A DNA stretch of 64,000 bases from Streptomyces sp. CoH27 (GTDB lineage: Bacteria; Actinomycetota; Actinomycetes; Streptomycetales; Streptomycetaceae), in assembly GCF_020181035.1 (NCBI RefSeq), contig NZ_JAIQYY010000007.1:1-64000 (forward strand), in the 5' to 3' direction. Made by a program: the position numbers and the translations under genes. A model generated the notes under the pieces. It ran no database searches. It was not told the origin of the DNA and was given only the letters and a program-made list of their open reading frames with translations. Shown here piece by piece: positions 9,738 through 18,011 of the stretch (position 1 is the stretch's first letter; every line of letters begins with the position of its first letter).

Positions 9738-11020
9738 GGGTGGGCCTTCGTGTGGGTGGGCAGGGGGGACGGGGTACCGGTGGGGGCGGGCGGGGGCTCG
9801 GTCCCTTCGGGCGCGGGGAGCGGGAGGCGGGCCGTCAGGGTGGTGCCGTGGCCGGGGGCCGAGTCGATGGTCAGGGTGCCGTTCAGGGCGCGGAGGCGGG
9901 CCTCCATGGCGGTCAGGCCGAAGCTGCCCGTCTCGGGGTCGGGCACCGGCAGTCGGACGGGGTCGAAACCCGCGCCGTCGTCGGTGACCGTGAGGGTGAT
10001 CCCGTCGTCGCGTCGGGCGAGGGTGACCTCCACGGTCGTAGCACGCGCGTGGCGCACGGTATTGGCCAGCGCGGACTGGGCGACGCGCAGCAGGGCGACC
10101 TCCTGCGCGGTCGGCAGGGCGGCCGGGTCACCGCTGAGACGGAAGCGGGCCCTGAGGCGGTGGCGGGTCCCGGTGGTGCTGCACAGCCGCTCCAGCGCGT
10201 CCGGCAGGCTGCTGCCCTCCAGAGCCGGCGGAGCGAGGGCGGCGACGAAGCGGCGGGCCTCGGCAAGGCTGTCGACCGCGGCCTGGCGGGCCTGGCCGAC
10301 ATGGCGCGCGGCGTTCTCCGCCGTGTCGGGCAAGGTGCGTTCGGCCGCGCGCAGCAGCAGCTGGATGCTGGACAGACCCTGCGCGAGCGTGTCGTGGATC
10401 TCGCGGGCCAGTCGCTCGCGTTCGGCCAGCACCCCCGCCGTGTGCTGGGCCTCGGCCAGGTCGGCGCGGGTGGCGGTGAGTTCCTCGATCAGACGCCGGC
10501 GCCGTTCGCTCTCCCGGTACAGCGCCTGGTATCCCCGCACCACCGCGACCGCGACGGCGGCCCCGAGCGCCGGCCCGATCACCATGGCCGCGCCGAACGC
10601 ACCCTGATGGGCGGCGAACGCGACCACCGCCGCGCACGCGGTCGCGGCCACGGCGGCCGGACCCGCCCGGCGGGGCAGCAGATGGAGCTGGAGGAAGTAC
10701 AGCGGGAAGGCTACCCACACCCCGTCGGCGGACAGCGCCAGCAGCACCAGCCACACCGCGCCCACGGCGGCCAGCCACCAGGCGGCGGCCCGCCGGCCGC
10801 TCCGGACCCGGGGCAGCAGCGGCCCCGCCGCGTACACCAGCCCGCACCCGGCCGCCACGGCGACGGTCGCCCCGGCATACGGCAGGGAACCGGTCACCGC
10901 CCGTACGGCGGCCAGCGCGAGCAGGCCGACGACCAGCAGGTGCAGGCACCAGGACAGGGCCCGGGTGGTCGGGGTGAGGGCGGGGGAGGCGGTGCTCACG
11001 GTTCGGCCGGCGTTGTTCAC
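9734..11020 (-). CDS. Sensor histidine kinase (HisKA_3 type)
   Basis: The 428-residue membrane kinase has four to five hydrophobic segments in residues 22-165 with almost no extracytoplasmic loop. A dimerisation and phosphoacceptor helix follows with H209 in RERLAREIHDTLAQG, then an ATPase domain with the N-box SALANTVRHARA and the G-box DDGAGFD. Kinases of this build often sense the membrane or cell-envelope state, alone or through a partner transporter. GTG at 11020 has GGAGG five bases upstream. It forms an operon with the response regulator and is divergent from an ABC transporter, an arrangement typical of drug- or peptide-responsive modules. Confidence 0.92.
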   Translation of the reverse strand: MNNAGRTVSTASPALTPTTRALSWCLHLLVVGLLALAAVRAVTGSLPYAGATVAVAAGCGLVYAAGPLLPRVRSGRRAAAWWLAAVGAVWLVLLALSADGVWVAFPLYFLQLHLLPRRAGPAAVAATACAAVVAFAAHQGAFGAAMVIGPALGAAVAVAVVRGYQALYRESERRRRLIEELTATRADLAEAQHTAGVLAERERLAREIHDTLAQGLSSIQLLLRAAERTLPDTAENAARHVGQARQAAVDSLAEARRFVAALAPPALEGSSLPDALERLCSTTGTRHRLRARFRLSGDPAALPTAQEVALLRVAQSALANTVRHARATTVEVTLARRDDGITLTVTDDGAGFDPVRLPVPDPETGSFGLTAMEARLRALNGTLTIDSAPGHGTTLTARLPLPAPEGTEPPPAPTGTPSPLPTHTKAHP

Positions 11021-11191
11021 AGTCCCTCCAGAGTAGGGAAACGACGCGCCGGCCGGCCTCTGCCGAAAGTTGCAATGCGGGCGCCGCCCTTCGATCCGCG
11101 AAGTGCCCTCCGCCGCCAGATGCCCGAGCGGGGTGCGGGCGGCGACGGTGGGGGCACACCACATCCACCTCCGCAGAGAGCAGTCGCCGCC

Positions 11192-12283
11192 GTGTTCGTC
11201 GCCTGGAGAGACCTGAGGTTCGCCAAGGGCCGCTTCGCCCTGATGGGAACCGTCATCACCCTGATCACCCTGCTGGTCGGGCTGCTGTCCGGACTCACCG
11301 CCGGTCTGGGCCGGCAGAGCATCTCCGCGATCACCGGCCTGCCCGCCGACCGGATCGCCTTCGCCGCCCCCGGCACGGGGCAGAGCCTGTCGTACACCGA
11401 CTCCACCGTCACCGCCCGCCAGTGGGAACAGTGGGCCGAGGTGCCCGGCGTCACCCGCGCCGAACCGCTCGGGATCACCACCACCAAGGCCACCGCCGGC
11501 GACCGGAGCACCGCGGTCTCCGCCTTCGGCGTCCGGCCCGGCTCCCGCCTGTCCCCCGACGGCGGCGCGATCCACGAGGCCACGGCGGTGCTGTCCACCG
11601 CCGCCGCCCACGGCCTCGGCGGCCTCACGCCGGGGGACACCCTCACCCTGGCCGGCCGGAAGCTGACCGTGGCCGCCGTGGCCGGCGACGCCTCCTTCAG
11701 CCACACCCCCGTGATCTGGACCAGCCTCACCGCATGGCGGCAGGCGGCACCGCCCGGCGGTGCGGGCGAGGGGCCGACGGCGACCGTGATCGCCCTGAAC
11801 ACGACGGCCGGCGCGGATGTCACCGCCGCCGACCGGACCATCGGCACCCGGACCGTCACCAAGGACGGCTCGCTGTCCGCGATCGGCTCCTACACCTCCG
11901 AGAACGGCTCCCTGCAACTGATGCGCGGCTTCCTGTTCGCCATCTCCGCGCTCGTCGTCGGCGCCTTCTTCACCGTCTGGACCATCCAGCGCAGCGGTGA
12001 CATCGCCGTGCTCAAGGCGCTCGGCGCCTCCACCGCGCACCTGCTGAAGGACGCCCTCGGCCAGGCCGCCGTCCTGCTCGTCGGCGGCACCCTGCTCGGC
12101 ACCGGCATCGCCGCCGCGCTCGGCGCCTTCGCCGTGGGGAACGCGGTGCCGTTCCTCCTCACCCCCGCCACCGTCCTCGCCCCCGCCGCCGTGACGATCC
12201 TGCTCGGCACGCTCGGGGCCGCCCTGTCCGTCCGCCGCATCACCTCCGTGGACCCGCTGACCGCCCTGGGGGGCGCCCGATGA
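11192..12283 (+). CDS. FtsX-like ABC transporter permease
   Basis: The 363-residue permease has one N-terminal membrane helix and a large extracytoplasmic domain (about residues 45-245). Three helices follow at the C-terminal end, which is the FtsX/MacB topology with a single module. The VFVAWRDLRFAKGRFALMG start and the RRITSVDPLTALGG end are characteristic of this family. GTG at 11192 was chosen because it begins the conserved N-terminal motif. It overlaps the ATPase gene by four bases. Such transporters extract or export lipids, peptides or drugs rather than importing nutrients. It is probably regulated by the divergent two-component system. Confidence 0.9.
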   Translation: MFVAWRDLRFAKGRFALMGTVITLITLLVGLLSGLTAGLGRQSISAITGLPADRIAFAAPGTGQSLSYTDSTVTARQWEQWAEVPGVTRAEPLGITTTKATAGDRSTAVSAFGVRPGSRLSPDGGAIHEATAVLSTAAAHGLGGLTPGDTLTLAGRKLTVAAVAGDASFSHTPVIWTSLTAWRQAAPPGGAGEGPTATVIALNTTAGADVTAADRTIGTRTVTKDGSLSAIGSYTSENGSLQLMRGFLFAISALVVGAFFTVWTIQRSGDIAVLKALGASTAHLLKDALGQAAVLLVGGTLLGTGIAAALGAFAVGNAVPFLLTPATVLAPAAVTILLGTLGAALSVRRITSVDPLTALGGAR

Positions 12284-12963
12284 GCCTCAACCTGTCCGAG
12301 ATCACCCTGACCTACCCCGACGGCGAGGACCGCCTGACCGCCCTCGACCGGGTCAGCCTCGACGTGCCCCGGGGCACCCTGACCGCCGTGGCCGGCCCCT
12401 CCGGCTCGGGCAAGTCCAGCCTTCTCGCCGTCGCCGCCACCCTCGTCACCCCCGACGCCGGCATGGTCACCGTCGACGGTGTCACCACGACCGGCCTGAG
12501 CCGCGCGGAACTGGCCGAGCTGCGCCGCCACACCATCGGCATCGTCTTCCAGCAGCCCCATCTGCTGCCCTCGCTCACCGCGGCCGAGCAACTGCAGCTC
12601 ATGGCCGCGATCGACGGGCGCGCACCGGGCAAGGCCCGCGCCCGGGCCCTGGAGCTGCTCGACGCGGTGGGCCTGGCCGCGCAGGCCGGACGGCGGCCCC
12701 ACCAGCTCTCCGGCGGCCAGCGCCAGCGGGTCGGCATCGCCCGCGCCCTGATGAACGACCCCGCCCTCCTCCTGGTCGACGAGCCCACCAGCGCCCTCGA
12801 CCACGAACGCGGCGCCGCCGTCGTCGACCTGCTCACCCGCCTGACCCATGAGCGGGCCACCGCGACCGTCCTGGTCACCCACGACCGCACCCATCTCACC
12901 GCGGCCGACCGGATCGCGGAGGTCCACGACGGCCGCCTCCGCCTGCCCACGACGGCCCCCTGA
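12280..12963 (+). CDS. ABC transporter ATP-binding protein (MacB/LolD type)
   Basis: This 227-residue ATPase has Walker A GPSGSGKSS, a Q-loop FQQPHLLPSL, the signature LSGGQRQRVGIARAL and Walker B LLLVDEPTSALD, all in normal order and length. It partners the FtsX-like permease whose gene overlaps it (ATGA at 12280-12283). The subfamily powers mechanotransmission export or resistance, and its partners often respond to antimicrobial peptides. The substrate is unknown. Confidence 0.94.
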   Translation: MSLNLSEITLTYPDGEDRLTALDRVSLDVPRGTLTAVAGPSGSGKSSLLAVAATLVTPDAGMVTVDGVTTTGLSRAELAELRRHTIGIVFQQPHLLPSLTAAEQLQLMAAIDGRAPGKARARALELLDAVGLAAQAGRRPHQLSGGQRQRVGIARALMNDPALLLVDEPTSALDHERGAAVVDLLTRLTHERATATVLVTHDRTHLTAADRIAEVHDGRLRLPTTAP

Positions 12964-13005
12964 CGGAGTAGGCGAACCCCGGCGAATCCGGGCAGCCATC
13001 ACGGT

Positions 13006-14172
13006 GTGACCCCGCTCCACCGCACCCTCCTCGCCGCCCTGTCCCTCCTCACCGCCCCCCTGACCCCCCAGGTGACCCCGGCCCACGCGGCCCCCGGCTG
13101 TGTCGCCTCCGTGCCGTACGTCTCCGGCCGGGGCGGCTATCACACGTACCGGATCCCCGCGCTCGTCCGCACCCGGCGCGGCACGGTGCTGGCGTTCGCC
13201 GAGGGACGGCGGAACGGCGCCGGGGACTCGGGCGACATCGATGTGGTCCTGCGCCGGTCGGCTGACGGCGGCTGCACCTGGGGCCCGCTGACCGTCGTCG
13301 CCGCCGGGCACGGCGACACCCGGGGCAACCCGGCGCCGGTCGTGGACCCGCGCACCGGCGCCGTCGTGCTCGTCACCTGCGGCAACAGCGGCAAGGCGAC
13401 GGAGCGCCAGATCAGCCGTGGCGAGGCCGACCGCAGGGTGTACGTGCAGCGCAGCCGGGACGACGGCCGCCGCTTCTCGCCCCCGGAGGACATCACGGCC
13501 CAGGTGAAGCGGCCCGGCTGGCGCTGGTACGCCACCGGACCCGGCCACGCGGTGGCCCTCACCCGGGGCCCGCACCACGGCCGCCTCCTCGTCCCCGCGA
13601 ACCACTCCGTCGCCCCGCCCGCCGGCTCCTCCGGCGCCGGCCCCCGGTACGACGGCGGCCACGCGCTCTACAGCGACGACGGCGGCGGCACCTGGCACCT
13701 GGGCTTCGTGTCGGCCACCACCGGCGGAGTGACCAACGTCAACGAGACGACGGCCACCCAACTCCCCGACGGGGGGCTCTACTTCAACGCCCGCCACCAG
13801 TACGGCACCGCCCCCGGCCACCGCCTGGACGCCTACTCCGGGGACGGCGGCCGGTCCCTCGACCGCCCCTACACGGTCCAGCCGACCCTGAACGACGTGC
13901 CCGTGGTCCAGGGCAGCGTCCTCCAACTCCACGGCCCTAACGCCCCGTTGCTCTTCTCGGCCCCCTCCGTGCCGACCGCCCGCCGGGCCCTGGCGCTCTG
14001 GTCGAGCACGGACGCCGGCCACACCTTCACCAGGCTGCGCACCCTCACGGACCGCCCCGCCGCCTACTCCGACCTGGTCCAACTGGGCCCCGCCACGGTC
14101 GGCGTCCTGTACGAGACGGGCACCGCGCACAGCTACGACACCCTGGAGTTCCGCAGACTCACCCTGCCCTAG
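13006..14172 (+). CDS. Secreted exo-sialidase (GH33-like)
   Basis: The 388-residue precursor has a Sec signal peptide (about residues 1-30, ending PAHAA). A six-bladed propeller fold follows with the YRIP motif (the arginine-triad entry motif of sialidases) and several Asp-box repeats such as SADGGCTW and SDDGGGTW. The family cleaves terminal sialic acids from glycoconjugates outside the cell. GTG is the start and no clear ribosome site is visible. It is convergent with an N-acetylneuraminate-lyase/DapA-family gene, and the stop codons of the two share one CTAG (14169-14172). The neighbour suggests sialic acid scavenging. Confidence 0.88.
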   Translation: MTPLHRTLLAALSLLTAPLTPQVTPAHAAPGCVASVPYVSGRGGYHTYRIPALVRTRRGTVLAFAEGRRNGAGDSGDIDVVLRRSADGGCTWGPLTVVAAGHGDTRGNPAPVVDPRTGAVVLVTCGNSGKATERQISRGEADRRVYVQRSRDDGRRFSPPEDITAQVKRPGWRWYATGPGHAVALTRGPHHGRLLVPANHSVAPPAGSSGAGPRYDGGHALYSDDGGGTWHLGFVSATTGGVTNVNETTATQLPDGGLYFNARHQYGTAPGHRLDAYSGDGGRSLDRPYTVQPTLNDVPVVQGSVLQLHGPNAPLLFSAPSVPTARRALALWSSTDAGHTFTRLRTLTDRPAAYSDLVQLGPATVGVLYETGTAHSYDTLEFRRLTLP

Positions 14173-15095
14173 AGAAGCCCGGCCGCCGCCAGGAACTTGC
14201 CGACCTTCTCGGTCTCCTCGCCGGACAGCGGCACCTGCGGCTCGGCCGTCACCGGGCAGCCGATGATCCCGCGCAGGTGCAGTGCCGCCTTGAACGCGCC
14301 CAGCGCCGAGGAACCCCCGCCCATCCGCGCCGGATCACCGGCCCGGACCATCCCGAACAGCGCGCACAGCCGCTCCTGTTCGGCCCGCGCCCCCGCCCAG
14401 TCACCCGCTCGGCACAGGCGGTAGAGGCGGACGTAGCCGTGCGGGTCGACGTTGCCCAGCCCCGGCACGCACCCGTCCGCGCCCAGCGCCAGTGACGCGT
14501 CCACGATCAGCTCGGAGCCGGTCAGCACACTGAACCCGGGATGCGCACGGGCCCCGGTGACGACCTCCCGGAAGGCGCCCAGGTCCCCGCTGGAGTCCTT
14601 GAGCCCGGCCAGCACCCCGTCGGCAGCCAGGCCCAGCACCAGGTCGGCGGGGAGCTTGGTGTGCACGGCCATCGGGATGTCGTAGGCGATGACCGGCACC
14701 GGGCTCGCGGCGGCGATCCGGCGGTAGTGGTGGACGATCTCCGAGCGGTGGGTGCGGGTGTAGAAGGGCGCGGTGACGACCACCGCCTCCGCGCCGGCCG
14801 CCGTCACCGCCGTGACGTGCTCCAGGACGCGGGGCGTGGTCATGTCGATGGCCCCCGCGAGGACCGGCAGCTGGCCGCCGATGTGCCCGGTCACCGCCTC
14901 CACCACCAGTCTGCGCTGCCGGTCCGTCAGAAACGCCGCCTCCGAGGTGGACCCGAGCAGGAACAGCCCGTGCACCCCGCCGTCCACGAGATGGTCGACC
15001 AGCCTGAGCAGCGAGGGCACATCCACCTCGCGGTCCGGCGTCAGGGGCGTGCAGACGGGCGGGACGACACCGGTGAGCGGGGCGGGGAACGTCAT
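14169..15095 (-). CDS. DapA/NanA-family class I aldolase
   Basis: This 308-residue TIM-barrel aldolase has the Schiff-base lysine K166 in AGLKDSSGDL, the tyrosine of the AYDIP segment (Y138) and GSTSE at 48-52, the carboxylate-binding motif. The family includes dihydrodipicolinate synthase, N-acetylneuraminate lyase and related sugar-acid enzymes. Because a secreted sialidase lies beside it, a lyase role in sialic acid catabolism is attractive but unproven. AGGAG five bases before the ATG supports the start. No classical nanE, nanK or transporter genes are nearby, which argues for caution. No RNA or gene was seen in the 240 bases to recO. Confidence 0.85.
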   Translation of the reverse strand: MTFPAPLTGVVPPVCTPLTPDREVDVPSLLRLVDHLVDGGVHGLFLLGSTSEAAFLTDRQRRLVVEAVTGHIGGQLPVLAGAIDMTTPRVLEHVTAVTAAGAEAVVVTAPFYTRTHRSEIVHHYRRIAAASPVPVIAYDIPMAVHTKLPADLVLGLAADGVLAGLKDSSGDLGAFREVVTGARAHPGFSVLTGSELIVDASLALGADGCVPGLGNVDPHGYVRLYRLCRAGDWAGARAEQERLCALFGMVRAGDPARMGGGSSALGAFKAALHLRGIIGCPVTAEPQVPLSGEETEKVGKFLAAAGLL

Positions 15096-15335
15096 CAGGG
15101 CTCCTGAAGCAGGCTCTGGCGCAGACTCTGTCGGGCCGGATCGTGGACTGATCCTCCTCCACAGGATGGTGGCAGCGGTAGCGGTGTCCAGGGCATGACG
15201 CGGCCGACAAGCCCGGCATCGACCCGCCGCACACCGCGTCCGCTTTCCGGCAGCGGCAGCGGCTGCGGAAGGGAAGGCCGGTGGTTTTCACTCGGACGGG
15301 CAGTGCAGCGGTTCCCGTGCGCGAGAATGGACGGC

Positions 15336-16082
15336 ATGAGTCTGTTCCGCGACGACGGCATCGTGCTGCGCACCCAGAAGCTGGGTGAGGCGGACCGGAT
15401 CATCACCATCCTCACGCGCGGTCACGGCCGGGTACGGGCCGTGGCGCGCGGGGTGCGGCGGACCAAGTCGAAGTTCGGCGCGCGGCTGGAGCCGTTCTCC
15501 CACGTCGACGTGCAGTTCTTCGCGCGCGGCAGCGAGCTGGTCGGGCGCGGGCTGCCGTTGTGCACGCAGAGTGAGACCATCGCCGCGTACGGTGCCGGGA
15601 TCGTGACCGACTACGCGCGGTACACCGCCGGCACCGCCATGCTGGAGACCGCCGAGCGGTTCACCGACCACGAGGGCGAGCCCGCCGTACAGCAGTATCT
15701 GCTGCTCGTCGGCGGCCTGCGGACGCTCGCCCGGGGCGAGCACGCGCCCCATCTCGTCCTCGACGCGTTTCTGCTGCGCTCCCTCGCCGTCAACGGGTAC
15801 GCGCCCAGCTTCGGCGCCTGCGCGAAGTGCGGTATGCCCGGTCCCAACCGGTTCTTCTCCGTGGCCTCCGGCGGCTCCGTCTGCGTCGACTGCCGGGTGC
15901 CCGGTAGCGTCGTACCCTCGCCGCAGACTCTGGTACTCCTCGGCGCTCTGCTTACGGGAGACTGGGAGACGGCCGACGCGTGCGAGGCGCGGTACGTCCG
16001 GGAGGGCAGCGGGCTGGTGTCCGCCTACCTGCACTGGCATCTGGAGCGCGGGCTGCGGTCGCTCAGGTACGTCGAGAAGTAA
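15336..16082 (+). CDS. recO: DNA repair protein RecO
   Basis: RecO helps load RecA on SSB-coated single-stranded DNA in the RecF pathway. The 248-residue product starts with MSLFRDDGIVLRTQKLGEAD, typical of the OB-fold domain, and has a C-terminal helical domain with a zinc-binding motif (CAKCG and CVDC). ATG at 15336 gives the standard actinobacterial length. It precedes uppS by 18 bases, and the pair is a widespread actinobacterial arrangement. Confidence 0.96.
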   Translation: MSLFRDDGIVLRTQKLGEADRIITILTRGHGRVRAVARGVRRTKSKFGARLEPFSHVDVQFFARGSELVGRGLPLCTQSETIAAYGAGIVTDYARYTAGTAMLETAERFTDHEGEPAVQQYLLLVGGLRTLARGEHAPHLVLDAFLLRSLAVNGYAPSFGACAKCGMPGPNRFFSVASGGSVCVDCRVPGSVVPSPQTLVLLGALLTGDWETADACEARYVREGSGLVSAYLHWHLERGLRSLRYVEK

Positions 16083-16100
16083 GAGGGAGACGAGAAGCAC

Positions 16101-16937
16101 ATGGTCGTACGCGGGATCCTGGGGCGCCAGCGCCGCGAGTACAAGGCGCCGGAGCCGCACCCGTCGGGTGCCCGTGCGCCGAAGCTCCCCGGCGAGCTGG
16201 TGCCGAACCACGTGGCCATCGTCATGGACGGCAACGGGCGGTGGGCGAAGGAGCGGGGGCTGCCCAGGACCGAGGGGCACAAGGTCGGTGCCGAGCGCGT
16301 GCTGGACGTGCTCCAGGGATCGATCGAGGTCGGCGTCCGCAACATCTCCCTGTACGCCTTCTCCACCGAGAACTGGAAGCGCTCGCCCGACGAGGTCCGC
16401 TTCCTGATGAACTTCAACCGCGACTTCATCCGCAAGACGCGGGACCAGCTCGACGAACTCGGCATCCGGGTGCGCTGGGTGGGCCGTATGCCCAAGCTGT
16501 GGAAGTCGGTCGCCAAGGAACTCCAGGTGGCCCAGGAGCAGACCAAGGACAATGATCTGCTCACCCTGTACTTCTGCATGAACTACGGCGGCCGGGCCGA
16601 ACTCGCCGACGCCGCCAAGGCGATGGCCGAGGACGTGAAGGCGGGCCGGCTCGACCCGGCCAAGGTCAGCGAGAAGACCATCCAGAAGTACCTGTACTAC
16701 CCCGACATGCCGGACGTGGACCTCTTCCTGCGGCCCAGCGGCGAGCAGCGCACCTCCAACTACCTGCTCTGGCAGAGCGCGTACGCCGAGATGGTCTTCC
16801 AGCACGTGCTGTGGCCGGACTTCGACCGACGTGACCTGTGGCGGGCCTGCATCGAGTTCGCCTCCCGCGACCGGCGCTTCGGCGGGGCGATCCCGAACGA
16901 GGAGCTGCTGGCCATAGAGGGCCACCAGCAGGCCTGA
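16101..16937 (+). CDS. uppS: Isoprenyl (undecaprenyl-type) diphosphate synthase
   Basis: This cis-prenyltransferase extends farnesyl diphosphate with isopentenyl diphosphate to make the polyprenyl carrier for peptidoglycan and wall glycans. The 278-residue product has IVMDGNGRWAKERG with catalytic D43, the FSTENWKRS segment, and the C-terminal LRPSGEQRTSNYLLWQ diphosphate-binding motif. It acts at the cytoplasmic membrane. AGGGAGA lies upstream of the ATG. The gene is probably transcribed with recO. Confidence 0.96.
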   Translation: MVVRGILGRQRREYKAPEPHPSGARAPKLPGELVPNHVAIVMDGNGRWAKERGLPRTEGHKVGAERVLDVLQGSIEVGVRNISLYAFSTENWKRSPDEVRFLMNFNRDFIRKTRDQLDELGIRVRWVGRMPKLWKSVAKELQVAQEQTKDNDLLTLYFCMNYGGRAELADAAKAMAEDVKAGRLDPAKVSEKTIQKYLYYPDMPDVDLFLRPSGEQRTSNYLLWQSAYAEMVFQHVLWPDFDRRDLWRACIEFASRDRRFGGAIPNEELLAIEGHQQA

Positions 16938-16961
16938 GCACTGCCGGTACGATCCCGCCTC

Positions 16962-17495
16962 ATGGTCATGGACATGGGGCGGGAGGCCGTCCAGGAGGCG
17001 GTGGAGCTGACGTACCGGCACGAGGTGCGGGACTTCGCGTCGGCGGTGCGGGCGCGCCGGAAGGTCAGCAGGTCGGCCAGGCTGATGAGGGGGACGATGG
17101 GACTGGCGTTCGCCGCCTTCGCGTTGATCACCGCTGCCGGACTGGCCGCCGGCCGGGTGGACCCGTTTGCGTTGATCCTCATGTGCTACTTCGGCGTCGG
17201 GCTCCCCTTGGTACCCCGGCTACAGGCGCGCAGTCTGGCCCGGGTGGCCGACCTGATCGGGCCGTGCCGTGCGACGGTGACGGACGCCGGGGTGACGATC
17301 CGCGCGGAGCACACCACGGTCGTCCACGGCTGGGGCGCCCGGCCGGTGTACCGGGAGACCCCTGAGGCGTTCGTCCTGTTCAGCGGTGACCGCAACGCGC
17401 GCTGTCTGACCCTGCTGCCCAAGCGCGGGCTGGCCGATCCGGCGGACGCCGACCGGCTGCGGGCGGTCCTGGACCGGCACAGCGCCTGCGCCTGA
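16962..17495 (+). CDS. YcxB-like membrane protein
   Basis: This 177-residue protein has two hydrophobic segments (about 48-68 and 70-88), flanked by basic residues, and a C-terminal cytoplasmic domain with the VFLLFSGDRN-type strand pattern of YcxB-like proteins (here AFVLFSGDRNARCLTLLPKRGL). No enzymatic motif is visible. It follows uppS by 24 bases and could be in that transcript. The function is unknown. Its stop codon lies in the first unit of a 26-bp tandem duplication shared with the 3' end of zur. Confidence 0.65.
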   Translation: MVMDMGREAVQEAVELTYRHEVRDFASAVRARRKVSRSARLMRGTMGLAFAAFALITAAGLAAGRVDPFALILMCYFGVGLPLVPRLQARSLARVADLIGPCRATVTDAGVTIRAEHTTVVHGWGARPVYRETPEAFVLFSGDRNARCLTLLPKRGLADPADADRLRAVLDRHSACA

Positions 17496-17542
17496 GCGGC
17501 CGCCAGTTCGCCTGGGCCTGAGCGGCCGTCAGTTCGCCTGGG
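17491..17542. repeat. 26-bp tandem duplication at a convergent gene junction
   Basis: Two adjacent 26-base units, each starting CCTGAGCGGCCG, are identical except for one base (C in the first unit, T in the second). The first unit holds the stop of the YcxB-like gene and the second the stop of zur. It appears to be a recent local duplication. Confidence 0.8.
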
Positions 17543-17948
17543 CCGCCGCGCAGTCGGCGCAGGTGCCGAAGATCTCCACTGTGTGCGCCACATTGACGTA
17601 GCCGTGCTCGGCGGCGATCGCCTCGGCCCACTTCTCCACGGCCGGACCCTCCACCTCCACCGCCTTGCCGCAGGCGCGGCACACGAGGTGGTGGTGGTGT
17701 TCGCCGGTGGAGCAGCGGCGGTACACGGACTCGCCGTCGGAGGTGCGCAGGACGTCGACCTCGCCGGCGTCGGCGAGGGACTGCAGCGTGCGGTACACCG
17801 TGGTCAGCCCGACCGAGTCGCCCTTGTGCTTGAGCATGTCGTGCAGTTCCTGCGCGCTGCGGAACTCGTCGACCTCGTTCAGGCACGCCGCCACGGCTGC
17901 ACGCTGCCGGGTCGCGCGGCCCTTCACGGGCGGTCCAGCGGTCGTCAC
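17529..17948 (-). CDS. zur: Zinc uptake regulator Zur (Fur family)
   Basis: The 139-residue repressor has a winged helix with the recognition segment VGLTTVYRTLQSLADAGEV, then a metal-sensing region EHHHHLVCRACGKAVEVEG and a structural zinc CxxC pair, CADC, near the end. Zinc-loaded Zur represses zinc uptake genes. GTG at 17948 was chosen because GAGGAG lies six bases upstream and the resulting start MTTAGPPVKG matches the known Streptomyces protein. It is the last gene of the znuA-znuC-znuB-zur run, so it is probably autoregulated. Confidence 0.95.
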   Translation of the reverse strand: MTTAGPPVKGRATRQRAAVAACLNEVDEFRSAQELHDMLKHKGDSVGLTTVYRTLQSLADAGEVDVLRTSDGESVYRRCSTGEHHHHLVCRACGKAVEVEGPAVEKWAEAIAAEHGYVNVAHTVEIFGTCADCAAAQAN

Positions 17949-18011
17949 CGTCGTCTCCTCACGTCTCGCTTCTGCCCGGGCGGCCATTGTGCCAGCCCGG
18001 ACTGACAGCGG

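Noticed and set aside
15096..15335. Search for an RNA gene between the aldolase and recO
   Set aside because: No tRNA-like or strongly structured element could be seen; only simple GC-rich repeats (CAGCGG) occur.
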